Positions 8,082-18,247 of a stretch of DNA of 64,000 bases are shown in pieces. The notes beneath the pieces were generated by a model. That model was not told the origin of the DNA and did not search any database. It saw nothing but the letters and a program-made list of their open reading frames with translations. The stretch is from Pseudomonadota bacterium (lineage in GTDB: Bacteria > Pseudomonadota > Gammaproteobacteria > Burkholderiales > Gallionellaceae): contig JAJYYO010000008.1 in NCBI GenBank assembly GCA_021800795.1, positions 1 to 64,000 of the forward strand, in the 5' to 3' direction. Position 1 is the stretch's first letter; each line of letters begins with the position of its first letter. The translations under genes and the position numbers were made by a program.

Positions 8082-10790
8082 TTAACGCTTGCGCGGAATC
8101 AAAGCACGTTTGACAGTTGCGCTAAAGAATCCCGTACTGACGGCTGAGAGCATGCCGATTGACAGAATGGGCAGCAGATTCCCGGAAAAATGAAACAACT
8201 CCCGCAGCACGGGCACGCTGTGCACCAGAGCCAATGCACTGCCGGCGCCGAGCAGAATCCAGCGCAGCACCGGATTTCGTTGTGGCTCTGAAACGCTCCC
8301 GGAGCCTTGCTTAACGTGAAACTCGCGTAGCGATTCGTTTGTACCCTCTCCCTCTGGGACGAATACGGGATTTCGGAAAGCATGCTTTCCGCCGTATGAG
8401 TCGGCTGGCTGTGCAAAGCCAGCCGTGGGGCGCGAAGCGGGGTTTGGGTGAGGGGAACGGGCATGGCTAGTTCCATGGCCGTTAGAACGGTTAGCCAATA
8501 CCAGCGCGATATTTCCTGCCACCATGGCCGTAAACACCAGCGCGCGCACCGTATTTTCATCATAGGCGCTCGATAATGCCCAGGCGTAGACGGAAGCGGC
8601 AACTGCGAGTGCAATAATTCCCTGCAACAGGCTGACAGTCAACCGTCGACCGGAAAACAGCGCCTCGGTTGCACTTCTGGGCGGACGCTGCATGATGTTT
8701 TTTTCTTCCGCTTCGGCTTCGAAAAAGATCGAGCAGGCGGGGCCTATAATCAGTTCCAGAAACATGATGTGCGCGGGCATCAGGAGCAGCGCTTCACCCA
8801 GCAATACCGGCAGCAGCGCCATCCCTACGATGGGAATATGCACGGCTACCGTATAACTCATCGCACGGCGCAGGTTGTCGTAAATGCGCCGGCCAAGACG
8901 CACAGTCGTTACCAGCGAAGTAAAGTCATCGTTGAGCAGCACCAGCGCTGCCGCTTCACGCGCCACGTCGGTGCCGCGGCTTCCCATTGCCACGCCGATG
9001 TGAGCGGATTTCAGGGCCGGGGCGTCGTTCACGCCATCGCCGGTCATGGCGACAATCTCGCCGTTCGCCTTAAAGGCTTCCACCAGGCGCAGTTTCTGCT
9101 GCGGCACGATGCGCGCAAACACCTGAACGTCAGGCAGCCTCGCGCGTAATGCGGCATCGGATAGCGCATTGAGCTCAGACCCGGTCAGCACCTGTTCTGA
9201 CGGCAGACCGAGTTCGCGGGCAATGGCAAGCGCGGTACGGGCATGGTCGCCGGTGATCATCACCACCCGGATGCCGGCAGCGTGGCATTGTGTGATGGCT
9301 TCCGCCACGTCGGGGCGCAGCGGATCTTGCAGACCGACCAGGCCGACGAAGGAAAACTCGATGTCGTGCTGGCGTTCCGGCCAATGCTGCGATAGTCCCG
9401 GCAGCAATTTTGCGCGGGCCACGCCGAGCACGCGCAACCCCTCCTCCGCCATTCCGGCTGCGACCTCATCGATCGCGCGCGCCTCGTCGCAGGCCAGGTG
9501 GCACAGGTCGATGATGGCCTCCGGCGCGCCCTTTGCGGCCACCAGATGATGAGGTTGATCGTCGCCACGCCAGACATGCGACATGGCCGGCATCTCGGGC
9601 GACAGGCTGTATTCGTGGACGATTTCCCAGTCTCTGTGCAGATGCTCGCTGCCGCTCAGGGTGCGATTTCCCAGCTCATGCAGGGCGCGCTCCATCGGAT
9701 CGAACGGTTCTTTTTCGCTGGCCAGAATGCCGAATTCAACCAGTTCATGCCAGGGTTCGGGCAACTCGGCCAGGTCATACACATTCAGCATCTGCCCATT
9801 GCCATAAAGTTTTTTAATGGTCATGCGGTTCTGCGTCAGCGTGCCTGTCTTGTCGGAGCACAGTACGGTAGCGGCGCCCAGCGTTTCGATGGCATCCAGC
9901 CGTCTGGTCAGTACGCCGTGCTGAGCGATGCGCCATGCACCCAGCGACATGAATATGGACAGGATGACCGGAAATTCTTCAGGCAGCGCAGACATCGCCA
10001 GGCTGATGCCGGCCAGCAGCGCGGTCAACCAGTGGCCTCGCGTATAGCCGTAGACCAGCACCAGCACACTACACAATGCAATGGCGATGATTGCAAGTCG
10101 GCGCACCAGCCGGGCTGTCTGAACGGACAGAGGAGACTTGCCCCGATGCGTGTCTTCGAGTGATTTTCCGATTTGTCCGATGGCGCTGTGCCTGCCTGTC
10201 GCCGTGACAATGCCGATACCTGCCCCTTGCACCAGCAGCGTGCCCGCATAGACGAAGGGCTGATCGTCGCCGCCCGGTTCGCAACTTGCCGAGTCCGGGT
10301 TGCCAGCCTGTTTGCGCACCGGAGCCGACTCGCCGGTCAGCATGGATTCGTCGGCCATCAAGTCGTTGCAACTGAGCAGTACGGCATCGGCCGCAACTCT
10401 GTCTCCTTCGGTGAGCAGCAACAAGTCGCCCGTCACCACACAGCGCCCGGCGATTCGTTGAGGCTTGCCATCGCGCATGACACGGGCGCGCGGACTGGAC
10501 AAATCGCGCAAGGCCTCCAGCACCCTTTCGCTTTTTTGCGTCTGAAATACTGTCATCCCGATGATGATCGCCACGAAGCCCAGCAACATCAGCGCGTCTT
10601 CCATGCTGCCCAGCAGCAGATAAATGGCGCCGGCCCCGATCAGCAACAGGAACATCGGCTCGCGCAGCACTTCGACCGCGATTTTGTAGAAGTGGCGCGG
10701 ATGGGGAGGGGTCAGTTCGTTGTAGCCTGTCTGCGCCAGCCGCTGCTCAGCCTGTGCCGTGCTCAGCCCGACCGCATTTTTGGCGTTCAT
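8082..10790 (-). CDS. P2-type cation-transporting ATPase (calcium/cation pump)
   Basis: A 902-residue E1-E2 ATPase. It shows the TGES actuator motif, the phosphorylation motif DKTGT at about residue 312, the TGDH and GDGVNDAPALK hinge motifs, and ten membrane helices in the P2A/SERCA-like arrangement. The ATG at 10790 follows GGGGAG and is preferred to the one at 10826. Helix 6 carries ELIIGPACSIFFEAEAEE; the ion cannot be assigned safely. Residues about 770-827, in the predicted cytoplasmic loop between helices 8 and 9, are encoded by an inserted dispersed repeat that keeps the frame, so the protein is some 55-60 residues longer than expected there. Monocistronic and divergent from cytochrome b561. 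Confidence 0.92.
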   Translation of the reverse strand: MNAKNAVGLSTAQAEQRLAQTGYNELTPPHPRHFYKIAVEVLREPMFLLLIGAGAIYLLLGSMEDALMLLGFVAIIIGMTVFQTQKSERVLEALRDLSSPRARVMRDGKPQRIAGRCVVTGDLLLLTEGDRVAADAVLLSCNDLMADESMLTGESAPVRKQAGNPDSASCEPGGDDQPFVYAGTLLVQGAGIGIVTATGRHSAIGQIGKSLEDTHRGKSPLSVQTARLVRRLAIIAIALCSVLVLVYGYTRGHWLTALLAGISLAMSALPEEFPVILSIFMSLGAWRIAQHGVLTRRLDAIETLGAATVLCSDKTGTLTQNRMTIKKLYGNGQMLNVYDLAELPEPWHELVEFGILASEKEPFDPMERALHELGNRTLSGSEHLHRDWEIVHEYSLSPEMPAMSHVWRGDDQPHHLVAAKGAPEAIIDLCHLACDEARAIDEVAAGMAEEGLRVLGVARAKLLPGLSQHWPERQHDIEFSFVGLVGLQDPLRPDVAEAITQCHAAGIRVVMITGDHARTALAIARELGLPSEQVLTGSELNALSDAALRARLPDVQVFARIVPQQKLRLVEAFKANGEIVAMTGDGVNDAPALKSAHIGVAMGSRGTDVAREAAALVLLNDDFTSLVTTVRLGRRIYDNLRRAMSYTVAVHIPIVGMALLPVLLGEALLLMPAHIMFLELIIGPACSIFFEAEAEEKNIMQRPPRSATEALFSGRRLTVSLLQGIIALAVAASVYAWALSSAYDENTVRALVFTAMVAGNIALVLANRSNGHGTSHARSPHPNPASRPTAGFAQPADSYGGKHAFRNPVFVPEGEGTNESLREFHVKQGSGSVSEPQRNPVLRWILLGAGSALALVHSVPVLRELFHFSGNLLPILSIGMLSAVSTGFFSATVKRALIPRKR
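8310..8480. repeat. Dispersed palindromic repeat, copy 2, inserted in the ATPase coding sequence
   Basis: On the plus strand this segment begins TTAACGTGAAACTCGCG and ends with GGTGAGGGGAACGGGCATGG. Both ends match the reverse complement of the intergenic repeat at 14-134. The middle contains a further hairpin pair (GGCTGGC...GCCAGCC) and a CGGAAAGCATGCTTTCCG palindrome. It is translated in frame as residues about 770-827 of the P-type ATPase and gives peptide words such as SPHPNPA that recur where such repeats are translated. Confidence 0.7.
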
Positions 10791-10972
10791 GTTGTGAGGC
10801 TCCCCGTATTGCCGAACTCTTAGCATACCGCGATAGCGTGACTGATGTCAGCATGGACGGCAAATAAAGCAGCGCTCATGTCAGGTTTCGGGTAAATTTC
10901 GTCTTTATCGCAACGGAACTTTGTTGGATCAGGGCTATCAGACAATTTTTGAAAAATAATCAGGGGAAATCG

Positions 10973-11497
10973 ATGACGCAATACAGCAAACGCATGGTAA
11001 TCACACATTGGCTGACTCTGGTGCTGCTGCTCGCAGCCTGGTATCTGGGTGATACCCTGTCTGACGCGACGGACGAGAGTCGCGCGACGTTGGCAGGATA
11101 CATTATTCACGGCCTGGTGGGCGGTGCGGTATTGTTGTTGACTGTCGTGCGTCTGTTCTTCCGCAGCAAGGATGGTACGCCTCCCGCCGTCGGCCGGACG
11201 ATGATGGATAAAGTGGCCAAAGGAGTGCATCACGCTTTGTATCTGGCGCTGTTTCTGCTGCCGTTGAGCGGCATCATGACGGTCATCACCAGCAGTGTGG
11301 CTAAAGCATTGCTCGCCGGTGACGCGAATATGTTGCCGAAGGCGCATGGTTATCACGGGGTATTTGCCCATGAGGTGCATGAAACGCTGGTGACCGTGCT
11401 GATCGTGCTGGTGTCGGTACACTTGCTGGGAGCTCTCAAACATCAGTTCGTTATGAAAGATGGTTTGCTGGAACGCATGATGCTGCGCCGCAAGTGA
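10973..11497 (+). CDS. Cytochrome b561 family protein
   Basis: A 174-residue integral membrane protein of the bacterial cytochrome b561 family (di-heme, four helices). Conserved histidines are placed in or near helices 1 (VITHWLT), 2 (YIIHGLVGG), 3 (GVHHALYLAL) and 4 (EVHETLVT). It probably passes electrons between quinones and an acceptor such as superoxide (CybB-like) or periplasmic partners. The start follows GGGGA at about 10962; an in-frame ATG at 10949 lacks a site. It stands alone, divergent from the ATPase. Confidence 0.88.
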   Translation: MTQYSKRMVITHWLTLVLLLAAWYLGDTLSDATDESRATLAGYIIHGLVGGAVLLLTVVRLFFRSKDGTPPAVGRTMMDKVAKGVHHALYLALFLLPLSGIMTVITSSVAKALLAGDANMLPKAHGYHGVFAHEVHETLVTVLIVLVSVHLLGALKHQFVMKDGLLERMMLRRK

Positions 11498-11504
11498 AAG
11501 GAAT

Positions 11505-11531
11505 GGTTACCCACAATTTCTGTGGATAACC
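11505..11531. promoter_or_regulatory. Inverted pair of DnaA-box-like nonamers
   Basis: Directly after cytochrome b561 there is an inverted repeat whose right arm reads TTATCCACA on the minus strand, a perfect match to the DnaA-box consensus. The left arm reads TTACCCACA on the plus strand, one base off. They are five bases apart. It may be a DnaA binding site or merely a hairpin; there is no T-run for an intrinsic terminator. Confidence 0.3.
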
Positions 11532-11660
11532 ATGTTGATGGTTGTGTGAGTTAAGCGATTAAGATCATGCTCTGTAAGGTTTTTTGTCTGACTGCCTGTT
11601 TTTTGTAACAAATTATTAATAAGTAATGACTGACAGGCGCGACTGCAGCGCATGGTCGGG

Positions 11661-12416
11661 CTACAGGATCAGCGTATTGTTCGCGCAGGTTCCGGCCTGC
11701 GCGAACCGGGTCAGGGTCGGCAGCAGGTTCAATCCGGTTTCCGCCTTCAGCGCCAAGGCGGCCTCTTTCAGATCATTCAGGCTGATGCTGACTGGCTCGC
11801 CATCGCAGGCAAAGGCGATGGTATTGCCGCTCTCGCAGGAAGGGAGCATCAGCGCGCGCTCGTCGAATGCGCTATGAATATGCGCAAAGCCCCCCAACAC
11901 CCCTTTGCAGAGTCCCAGCAAATTCACCGCCATGATACCCTGGTCGGTGAGGCGGCTGCGGCATGCCTGGTAGAATGGTGAGGTATTCAGCTGGCCGGGG
12001 TGGGCGTGTTCGTTGAAGCCGTCCACCAGAATCAGGTCGAACTTCTTGTTTGTGCCGAGTATATATTCCGCGCCATCGCCGATCACCATATGGATGCGTT
12101 TGTCATCTTCGGGTAATTTGAAGAAATGCCTTGCGGCAGCGACCACGGCAGGCTCTATCTCGACGATGGTCAGGTGCGCCTGCGGACGATAGCGGTACAG
12201 AAATTTGGTTAACGATGCTGCACCAAGGCCAATCAGCAATACGCGGCGAGGCCATCTCGCATCATCGCGCAGCAGCAGGGAGGCCATCATTTCGCGGGTA
12301 TATTCAAGCTCCAGATTCCATGGACGAGCGATGCGCATTGCGCCTTGTACCCAGGATGACCCGAAGTGCAGATAGCGCACGCCGGCCTGTTCAGAAATGT
12401 CGATAGGAGTGGTCAT
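11661..12416 (-). CDS. Spermidine synthase-like methyltransferase-fold protein
   Basis: A 251-residue Rossmann-fold protein related to polyamine aminopropyltransferases. VLLIGLGAASLTKFLYR is the nucleotide-binding Gly-rich loop, IVEIEP is the acidic residue that binds the ribose, and DLILVDGFNE matches the DxxxDx(F/Y)D-type catalytic loop, though the usual DPxGPA sequence is absent. True spermidine synthases have an N-terminal beta domain that is shortened here. The substrate is therefore uncertain. Many such spermidine synthase-like genes are solitary in Betaproteobacteria, as this one is. Confidence 0.75.
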   Translation of the reverse strand: MTTPIDISEQAGVRYLHFGSSWVQGAMRIARPWNLELEYTREMMASLLLRDDARWPRRVLLIGLGAASLTKFLYRYRPQAHLTIVEIEPAVVAAARHFFKLPEDDKRIHMVIGDGAEYILGTNKKFDLILVDGFNEHAHPGQLNTSPFYQACRSRLTDQGIMAVNLLGLCKGVLGGFAHIHSAFDERALMLPSCESGNTIAFACDGEPVSISLNDLKEAALALKAETGLNLLPTLTRFAQAGTCANNTLIL

Positions 12417-12517
12417 AAATCAGTCGATAGTTTGTGGCGGGGTTTGTCGTTATTTCAAAAGTCGGCCTGCATTGCTTACAGCTGTGCTTTTCTGAGAAAT
12501 ACCTGCGCGCATACAGT

Positions 12518-13180
12518 TCACCCGATAGCAGGCCGCAGCGCCATGGTAAACAAGGTTCCTCCGCCTGCTACACGCTCAAGCGATACGCTGCCCGCCCCAT
12601 GAGCTTCGGCAACCGCCCTGCATAGCGCCAGACCCAGGCCGGTCGACGATGAGTTTTCAGCACGCTGTTCATCCTCGACGCCGACACCATCATCCAGCAC
12701 CCTGAGCGCCAGCTCATCAACCCCTTGTTCGAACCAGAGCACGATTTTATGGTGTGCATAGCGCAACGCATTGTTGAGTGCGGATTCCAGTGCCAGTTCG
12801 ACCAGGTTTTCATCAAAAAAACCGAACCCGCCATCGGTACAGGCCGGGTCAATTTTTATTCTGTCGCGATCCACCTGCACCGTAATCGGGTGACCATGAT
12901 GGCTTTGCGCCGTCATCACGGACTGGCTGCCTTCTATGATTTCATCAATGAATTCAATCAGGTCGACTTCTGAAATCATGGGCTGAAGTCCCGACTGATC
13001 ATGTTTATACAGCGTCAGAAACCCGATCAGCCTGGCTTTCAATTCGACGCAGCGACGGTAGGCGCGCACCCCTTCGACGGGTACGTTCGGTTGATGATTC
13101 AATTGCTCAAGATCGATTTCAAGCAAAGCCAATGCATTCTTGATGTCGTGAGCTACCAGCGCCGAAAGGGTTGCTTGCAT
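12518..13180 (-). CDS. Sensor histidine kinase without sensor domain
   Basis: A 220-residue protein that starts almost at the H-box (LSALVAHDIKNALALLEIDL, phospho-acceptor His at residue 11) and ends with a HATPase_c domain showing ESALNNALRYA (N-box), VLDDGVGV (G1) and STGLGLALCRAVAEAHG (G2). It has no transmembrane or PAS domain, so it must sense through a partner. Its ATG directly abuts the stop codon of the upstream receiver/TPR gene, so the two are co-translated and probably form one signalling unit. Confidence 0.87.
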   Translation of the reverse strand: MQATLSALVAHDIKNALALLEIDLEQLNHQPNVPVEGVRAYRRCVELKARLIGFLTLYKHDQSGLQPMISEVDLIEFIDEIIEGSQSVMTAQSHHGHPITVQVDRDRIKIDPACTDGGFGFFDENLVELALESALNNALRYAHHKIVLWFEQGVDELALRVLDDGVGVEDEQRAENSSSTGLGLALCRAVAEAHGAGSVSLERVAGGGTLFTMALRPAIG

Positions 13181-14851
13181 TTACTCGCTCACAATTTCAT
13201 TAAAAAACCGGTAAAAATTCATTACCTTCTGATTATTTGGAACCAGCCTGTCCAGCGTCATAAGGTAGCATTTTGCACGTTCGACAATCTCGCTATCCAG
13301 CCCCTTGTGCTTGAGCCATAACAGATGAAGCTGAGCCGCCGTCATCAGTGCTTCCAGATTTTCCCCATGTATCGCAAGCGCTTCGAGCACCTTCTGATTT
13401 GCTTCAGCAAAATGCGCCGATCGCATCAGTTTTGTGGCCTCATCAACAAGTTCTAAAATACGTTTTCTTCCGCCGTCGATCACATCCTCGACCTTCTCGT
13501 TGTGACCGGTATCCACCATGGATTTTTTGACATGACGGGCGATCCGCTTCTCATCTTTGCCGCTTACCTGAACCGCCTCTGTCATCAACTTCAAACCGAA
13601 CACGACATCGCCGACTTTCAGCGCCGCCTTTCCCAACGCGGTCATTACAAAACTGTTCTTGCGATTGGCCAGCAGCGATGCTGATCTTGCCACTAATTTT
13701 TTGGCTTTTTCACTGTCACCCGAATCAAAATAGGCTTGCGCCAGAATTGCGCCTTTCGCCACCCCGAAAATACCCACGTCCCCGTGTTTTCGGGCATTTT
13801 TCTCCAGCGTTTCTATCGCCCCCTGATGATCGCCCATATCGACCTGCGTTTGTGCGAGGGACAAGTAATCACCCGATCGCTCCACCATGGAACCGTTCGA
13901 CAAGCGAATCGCCTCTTCCGAGTTCAACTTTGCCTCGTCGAGCTTTCCCAGCAGGAACGCAGCTTGCGATACCGAGCGAAAACGTTTCGCGCTCGGCAAA
14001 ATTTCAGACGAACGAATCAACAGATCGAAAGCGCCTTCATCATCATCCGTTTCAAGACGAATTTTCGCCAACAACTCATACGCCGCGACATAATTCCGGC
14101 TCTTTTCAATCAGCGCCTGAGCTATTTTCGCCGCCACCTCCAAGTCGCCTAGCCCGTAGTGCGTGCGGGCAAGCCCCATCATCACCCAGGGAACCTCGGC
14201 GCGGATGGCGTCCGCCTGCTCATAGGTTTTCAAAACTTGAACATAATCCTGCAAGGCCAGTTGCGCCTCAGTCTTGCGCCTTAACACATCCATGATGCGG
14301 CGATCATCCGGCGCAATCGCCAGCAGCTTGTCGCATGCGCTGATCGCCATCTCGTAATCCTTGGCGTTTATTGCTTTCAATACCGGCATCAGGAAAGTAC
14401 GCCGGTCGATCAATCGCTCAAGCCGGGAGCGCAACTTTTTTTCCGAACACGGTTTCAAAAGGTAGTCGTCGGGAATAAACTCCACTGCATTGGCGACAAA
14501 GCTGTACTCGGTTTCAGCCGTCAGCATAACGAAGATGGCCGTCGCGCTTAAAATATTTTCGCTGCGCAGATGTTCGAGTAAATGCTGACCGGAACTCGCC
14601 TTGTTCAGGTTGTAATCACACAGGATCAAATCGAAATTATTCGACTCCACCTGCGCCAACGCCTCAACCGCATTGCTAGCCACCTTGACCGAATTTATGC
14701 CCAGCGAATGCAGCTGCGAGCGTACCGCCTGCCGCATCGCACTGATATCGTCTACGACCAGCGCAGACAAGGTATCGAAACGAACATACTCGTTTTCTAC
14801 GGGTTTCTTCCCAAACAGCGCATCCATACCTCTTGCCTGTGTATTAGCCAA
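13181..14851 (-). CDS. Response regulator receiver fused to TPR repeats
   Basis: A 556-residue soluble protein. Residues about 25-150 form a receiver domain: ALVVDDISAMRQAVRSQL gives the acidic pair, LILCDYNL the phospho-acceptor Asp (about 77), and YLLKPCSEKKL the conserved Lys. The rest is a chain of TPR-like helical pairs from about residue 160 on, with repeated AxxxAxALI and LGxLDEAKxNxEEAI patterns. There is no DNA-binding or enzymatic output domain, so output is probably by protein contact. It lies immediately upstream of the sensor-less histidine kinase. Confidence 0.88.
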   Translation of the reverse strand: MANTQARGMDALFGKKPVENEYVRFDTLSALVVDDISAMRQAVRSQLHSLGINSVKVASNAVEALAQVESNNFDLILCDYNLNKASSGQHLLEHLRSENILSATAIFVMLTAETEYSFVANAVEFIPDDYLLKPCSEKKLRSRLERLIDRRTFLMPVLKAINAKDYEMAISACDKLLAIAPDDRRIMDVLRRKTEAQLALQDYVQVLKTYEQADAIRAEVPWVMMGLARTHYGLGDLEVAAKIAQALIEKSRNYVAAYELLAKIRLETDDDEGAFDLLIRSSEILPSAKRFRSVSQAAFLLGKLDEAKLNSEEAIRLSNGSMVERSGDYLSLAQTQVDMGDHQGAIETLEKNARKHGDVGIFGVAKGAILAQAYFDSGDSEKAKKLVARSASLLANRKNSFVMTALGKAALKVGDVVFGLKLMTEAVQVSGKDEKRIARHVKKSMVDTGHNEKVEDVIDGGRKRILELVDEATKLMRSAHFAEANQKVLEALAIHGENLEALMTAAQLHLLWLKHKGLDSEIVERAKCYLMTLDRLVPNNQKVMNFYRFFNEIVSE

Positions 14852-14963
14852 GGTAGCACACCTCCCGGGTAGTTGATATCACAGTGCGTCCACCCTTCCA
14901 CCGCAGCGATTTCCTGTACATGTGCTAGATTATCACGACCAGCCTGAAACTGCCCGGTCATTG

Positions 14964-15554
14964 TCATACAGCGAGCAGTTCTCTTACGGGCCTGAAGCTT
15001 CTGCGATGCGCTGCACAGACGCCATGTTCGCGCAAAGCGGCCAGATGCGCGGCAGTGGGATAGCCTTTGTGAATGGCGAAGCCGTAATGCGGATATCGAT
15101 CGTGCAGTTGCAGCATCAGTGCGTCACGACTGGTTTTCGCCAGTATGGAAGCTGCGGCGATTGCCGCCACTTTGCCGTCTCCCTTTACGATCGCCTCACC
15201 TGGGATGCCGGTCTGTGGGCAATAAAGCCCGTCCACCAGCACCAGTTGCGGCTGGACGGACAAGGCCAGCACCGCGCGTTTCATTGCCAGCAGCGTCGCC
15301 TGCAGAATATTGAGGCTGTCTATTTCCTCAACAGAAGCATAAGCCACCGCCCAGGCGATCGCACGTTCGCGTACTACCGGCGCCAGTTTTTCGCGCTGGC
15401 GTTCGCTGAGCTTTTTTGAATCATTCAAGCCCGCAATCGGGCGGGCCGCATCGAGTATCACCGCAGCCGCACTCACCGGCCCCGCCAGCGGGCCGCGTCC
15501 GGCTTCGTCTACGCCGCAGACGAGAATCGCTGATTGATTTATAAAAATTCCCAA
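14964..15554 (-). CDS. rnhB: Ribonuclease HII
   Basis: A 196-residue RNase HII that removes ribonucleotides from DNA and RNA from hybrids. [14 protein letters not shown] carries the first catalytic Asp-Glu pair; VDGLYCP and the [12 protein letters not shown] segment carry the others. Length is normal. The only plausible start is a TTG at 15554, two bases downstream of the res stop codon, with no clear ribosome binding site; the first in-frame ATG is far inside the catalytic domain. In Betaproteobacteria rnhB usually follows lpxB directly, but here the defence island lies between them, so expression may depend on translation of res. Confidence 0.93.
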   Translation of the reverse strand: MGIFINQSAILVCGVDEAGRGPLAGPVSAAAVILDAARPIAGLNDSKKLSERQREKLAPVVRERAIAWAVAYASVEEIDSLNILQATLLAMKRAVLALSVQPQLVLVDGLYCPQTGIPGEAIVKGDGKVAAIAAASILAKTSRDALMLQLHDRYPHYGFAIHKGYPTAAHLAALREHGVCAAHRRSFRPVRELLAV

Positions 15555-15556
15555 AA

Positions 15557-18247
15557 TTATTTATGCTTGCAGCCAAACTGCGACGCCAGCCCATCCAGCG
15601 TCATGTTTACAGCAATCGAAGTATGCGGGATCAGCACATAGCGCCAAGCTTTACCGCCATTAGCCACCGAGTAATCAGAGGCATTTTTGCACCATTCGAC
15701 CGCAACCGTTCTTTTTGCCAGAACGATATCATCATTCATCTGACTGCTTGCCTTGGGCTCCAGCATGTAGATCACATCATCCGCTTCTGCAACAAAATCA
15801 GGCTGATATTCCAGATGCTCAGCGCCCTGCTTGTAATAAATCTGGAACTGCCCCTTCGCGGGCTTGAACCATTTCTGCGCATCACGTTCAAGAATCACTG
15901 CCAGGATGCGCTCGGCCTCCGAATCAAACTTTTGCACCGAATACAGGCAACGCTTGAACCCGCCAAAAACATACTTCGACATGTTGCTCTTGTCGGCTGG
16001 CGATACCAGATAATCAGCCGTTGGCTCATTGACCGTGTAGGCGCTGGACTTGAATTCCGTATACCCCTTGCTCACCACCACTTCGTAATCGACGGCATCC
16101 TCCCAACTATGCGCCTGCATTTGCACATGGATGAATTTCGCAATCGGTCGCTGATAGCAGCGCAACACTCTGCCCGCATCCACTTCTGACAAGTACGCGC
16201 AAAAATGCGCAACGGCTTGCGTAGCCAGGTCATACAACAGATCGGCATGATCGTCGTAGGATACATCGTCATAATCCACCAGGCCGCTGACGACATAATC
16301 TTCAAGCCGCTTTTCCTCAATACCACCGTCACCCATTGTCACCACATCGAGCTGGTTAGTGCGCAAGTGTTGTATCCACAGATCCTCCGATACGGCAGGA
16401 TATTTCAGCGCATCCAGATTCAGGACGAACGAATTGAAGCCCGCTTTGACCACACCCTTCGGCACCACCAGAATACGCGGAATGTCTATTGTCTGTTGAG
16501 TTACCAGCTCAACAGTCCTGGCAACGACAGCAGCGAAATCAGGCTGCTCAGCCACGCCTTCCAGTTCCATTTGCGTAGGCCTGTGCTGCTCCTGTACTGC
16601 CTTGACAATGGCGGCCTGCACTTCCGCACTTTTCAGATGCGCCATTGTGGGCACAGTTGCCGGTTGATTTTCAAGTTTGCGTATCACCTCATAGGCAATC
16701 TGCGCGACCTTCTGATCTTCCTTATTGGTAAAGACAGGTTGCACATCCTGCCCTGCCAATTGCGTGCTTCCGGTAACATCAGCAGGTCTTATTCCCAGCT
16801 GTGTTGCAATCTGCGGTTGGGATACGATGGTTGCCGATTTTTGACCAAAGCTATCGTCATCCAACACAACTGCCTGTAGATGAATAGCCGAGTCAGGCCG
16901 GTTCGCCTCGTTGATAATTTCCTGAAACCGGTCGTGCGCGACGATGTTCAGCCTGTCAACCGCCGCCACGCCGGTGCGCTTGCCATAGGGAAGACGCAAA
17001 CCACGCCCGATGGACTGCTCGATCAAAGTGCGCGCATTGGCGGCGCGCAACGGTACGATGGTATAGAGGTTGGTTACGTCCCAACCTTCTTTCAGCATAT
17101 TGACGTGGATCACGATCTCGGTCGGCTCTTCGGTATGTTCTACCTTCAGCAGCCGCGAGATCATTTCTTCCTCTTCCGCACCGCTACGGCTCGAATCGAC
17201 CTGAATGACCTTCTCCGTATAGCGGCCCTCGAAAAATTCAGTCGACTGTATCAAGGCCAACAAAGCCCCGGCATGCGTCGTATCGCGTGCAATCACCAGA
17301 AGAAATGGTTTGACAATGCGGTTACCGGTTTCACGTGCATAGGTCTCCAATTCCACCTTCACACTTTCATGCAGGCGAACACCATCCTCCAGCTTCATGC
17401 GCTCGATTTCTTCCGGCGACATTCCCGCCGGATCAAAATTCTTGCGCGTCACCACCGCAGGCTCTTTCACGAAGCCGTCTTCCATCGCACGACCCAGCGG
17501 ATAATCGAATATCACGTTTTTAAAAGGCACGGCACCTCTGGGAACTTCCACGAAGGGTGTGGCTGTCAGTTCCAGCCCCAGTATCGGTTTCAGTTCATTG
17601 ATCGCCCTGATTCCCGCACCCGCACGGTAGCGGTGCGATTCATCCATCAGCAATACCAGATCAGGCAAGCCAGCCAGGTAATCGAAATAACTCTCACCGA
17701 TATATTCTGACAGACGCTTGATTCGCGGTGCCTTGCCGCCCCTCACCTCAGAATTGATCTTTGAGATATTGAAGATGTTGATGCGCACGCCGCCAAACAG
17801 CGTGCCGCTGGCAGGATCGTGCTGATCGTAATTATCGCCGGTAATAATGGACGGCGCTTCGATGGCAAACTCGGAAATCCCCTTGAACACATATTTCGGA
17901 TGCGTACGGTCGGAAAAATCCGCAATGAGCTTGTTGTATATGGTCAGGTTAGGCGCCAACACAAAGAAATTATTGATGCCATGTGCCAGGTGCAGATAAC
18001 TGATGAACGCGCCCATCAGCCGCGTCTTGCCCACACCCGTTGCCAGCGCAAAGCACAGCGACGGAAAATCGCGCTCGAAATCAGTCACCGATGGAAACTC
18101 GCTGCGGATGATCCCAAGCGCCTCGGCCACATCTGCACCTTTGCAAGGCGGCGCAATTTCTGTGATGCGGTCAAGAATCTCCAGCGAGCGGCGCTGCGGG
18201 TGGCGAAGACTCAAGCGCCCGGCGATGGCATTCACATGGCGGTTCAT
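15557..18247 (-). CDS. Type III restriction enzyme, Res subunit
   Basis: An 896-residue ATP-dependent translocase/nuclease, the restriction subunit that acts with Mod. The superfamily 2 helicase core has ATGVGKTR (Walker A, about residue 68-75), MDESHR (DEAD-box position, about 200) and SIGRGLRLP (motif VI). The C-terminal part has the PD-(D/E)xK-type nuclease signature, [19 protein letters not shown], at about 815-832. Mod, RhuM and Res have four-base ATGA overlaps or near-overlaps, so they form one transcription unit. Length is normal for this class. Confidence 0.92.
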   Translation of the reverse strand: MNRHVNAIAGRLSLRHPQRRSLEILDRITEIAPPCKGADVAEALGIIRSEFPSVTDFERDFPSLCFALATGVGKTRLMGAFISYLHLAHGINNFFVLAPNLTIYNKLIADFSDRTHPKYVFKGISEFAIEAPSIITGDNYDQHDPASGTLFGGVRINIFNISKINSEVRGGKAPRIKRLSEYIGESYFDYLAGLPDLVLLMDESHRYRAGAGIRAINELKPILGLELTATPFVEVPRGAVPFKNVIFDYPLGRAMEDGFVKEPAVVTRKNFDPAGMSPEEIERMKLEDGVRLHESVKVELETYARETGNRIVKPFLLVIARDTTHAGALLALIQSTEFFEGRYTEKVIQVDSSRSGAEEEEMISRLLKVEHTEEPTEIVIHVNMLKEGWDVTNLYTIVPLRAANARTLIEQSIGRGLRLPYGKRTGVAAVDRLNIVAHDRFQEIINEANRPDSAIHLQAVVLDDDSFGQKSATIVSQPQIATQLGIRPADVTGSTQLAGQDVQPVFTNKEDQKVAQIAYEVIRKLENQPATVPTMAHLKSAEVQAAIVKAVQEQHRPTQMELEGVAEQPDFAAVVARTVELVTQQTIDIPRILVVPKGVVKAGFNSFVLNLDALKYPAVSEDLWIQHLRTNQLDVVTMGDGGIEEKRLEDYVVSGLVDYDDVSYDDHADLLYDLATQAVAHFCAYLSEVDAGRVLRCYQRPIAKFIHVQMQAHSWEDAVDYEVVVSKGYTEFKSSAYTVNEPTADYLVSPADKSNMSKYVFGGFKRCLYSVQKFDSEAERILAVILERDAQKWFKPAKGQFQIYYKQGAEHLEYQPDFVAEADDVIYMLEPKASSQMNDDIVLAKRTVAVEWCKNASDYSVANGGKAWRYVLIPHTSIAVNMTLDGLASQFGCKHK

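Noticed and set aside
16880-17710. Plus-strand open frames opposite res
   Set aside because: The res protein shows all helicase and nuclease motifs on the other strand; the plus-strand frames have no recognisable features.
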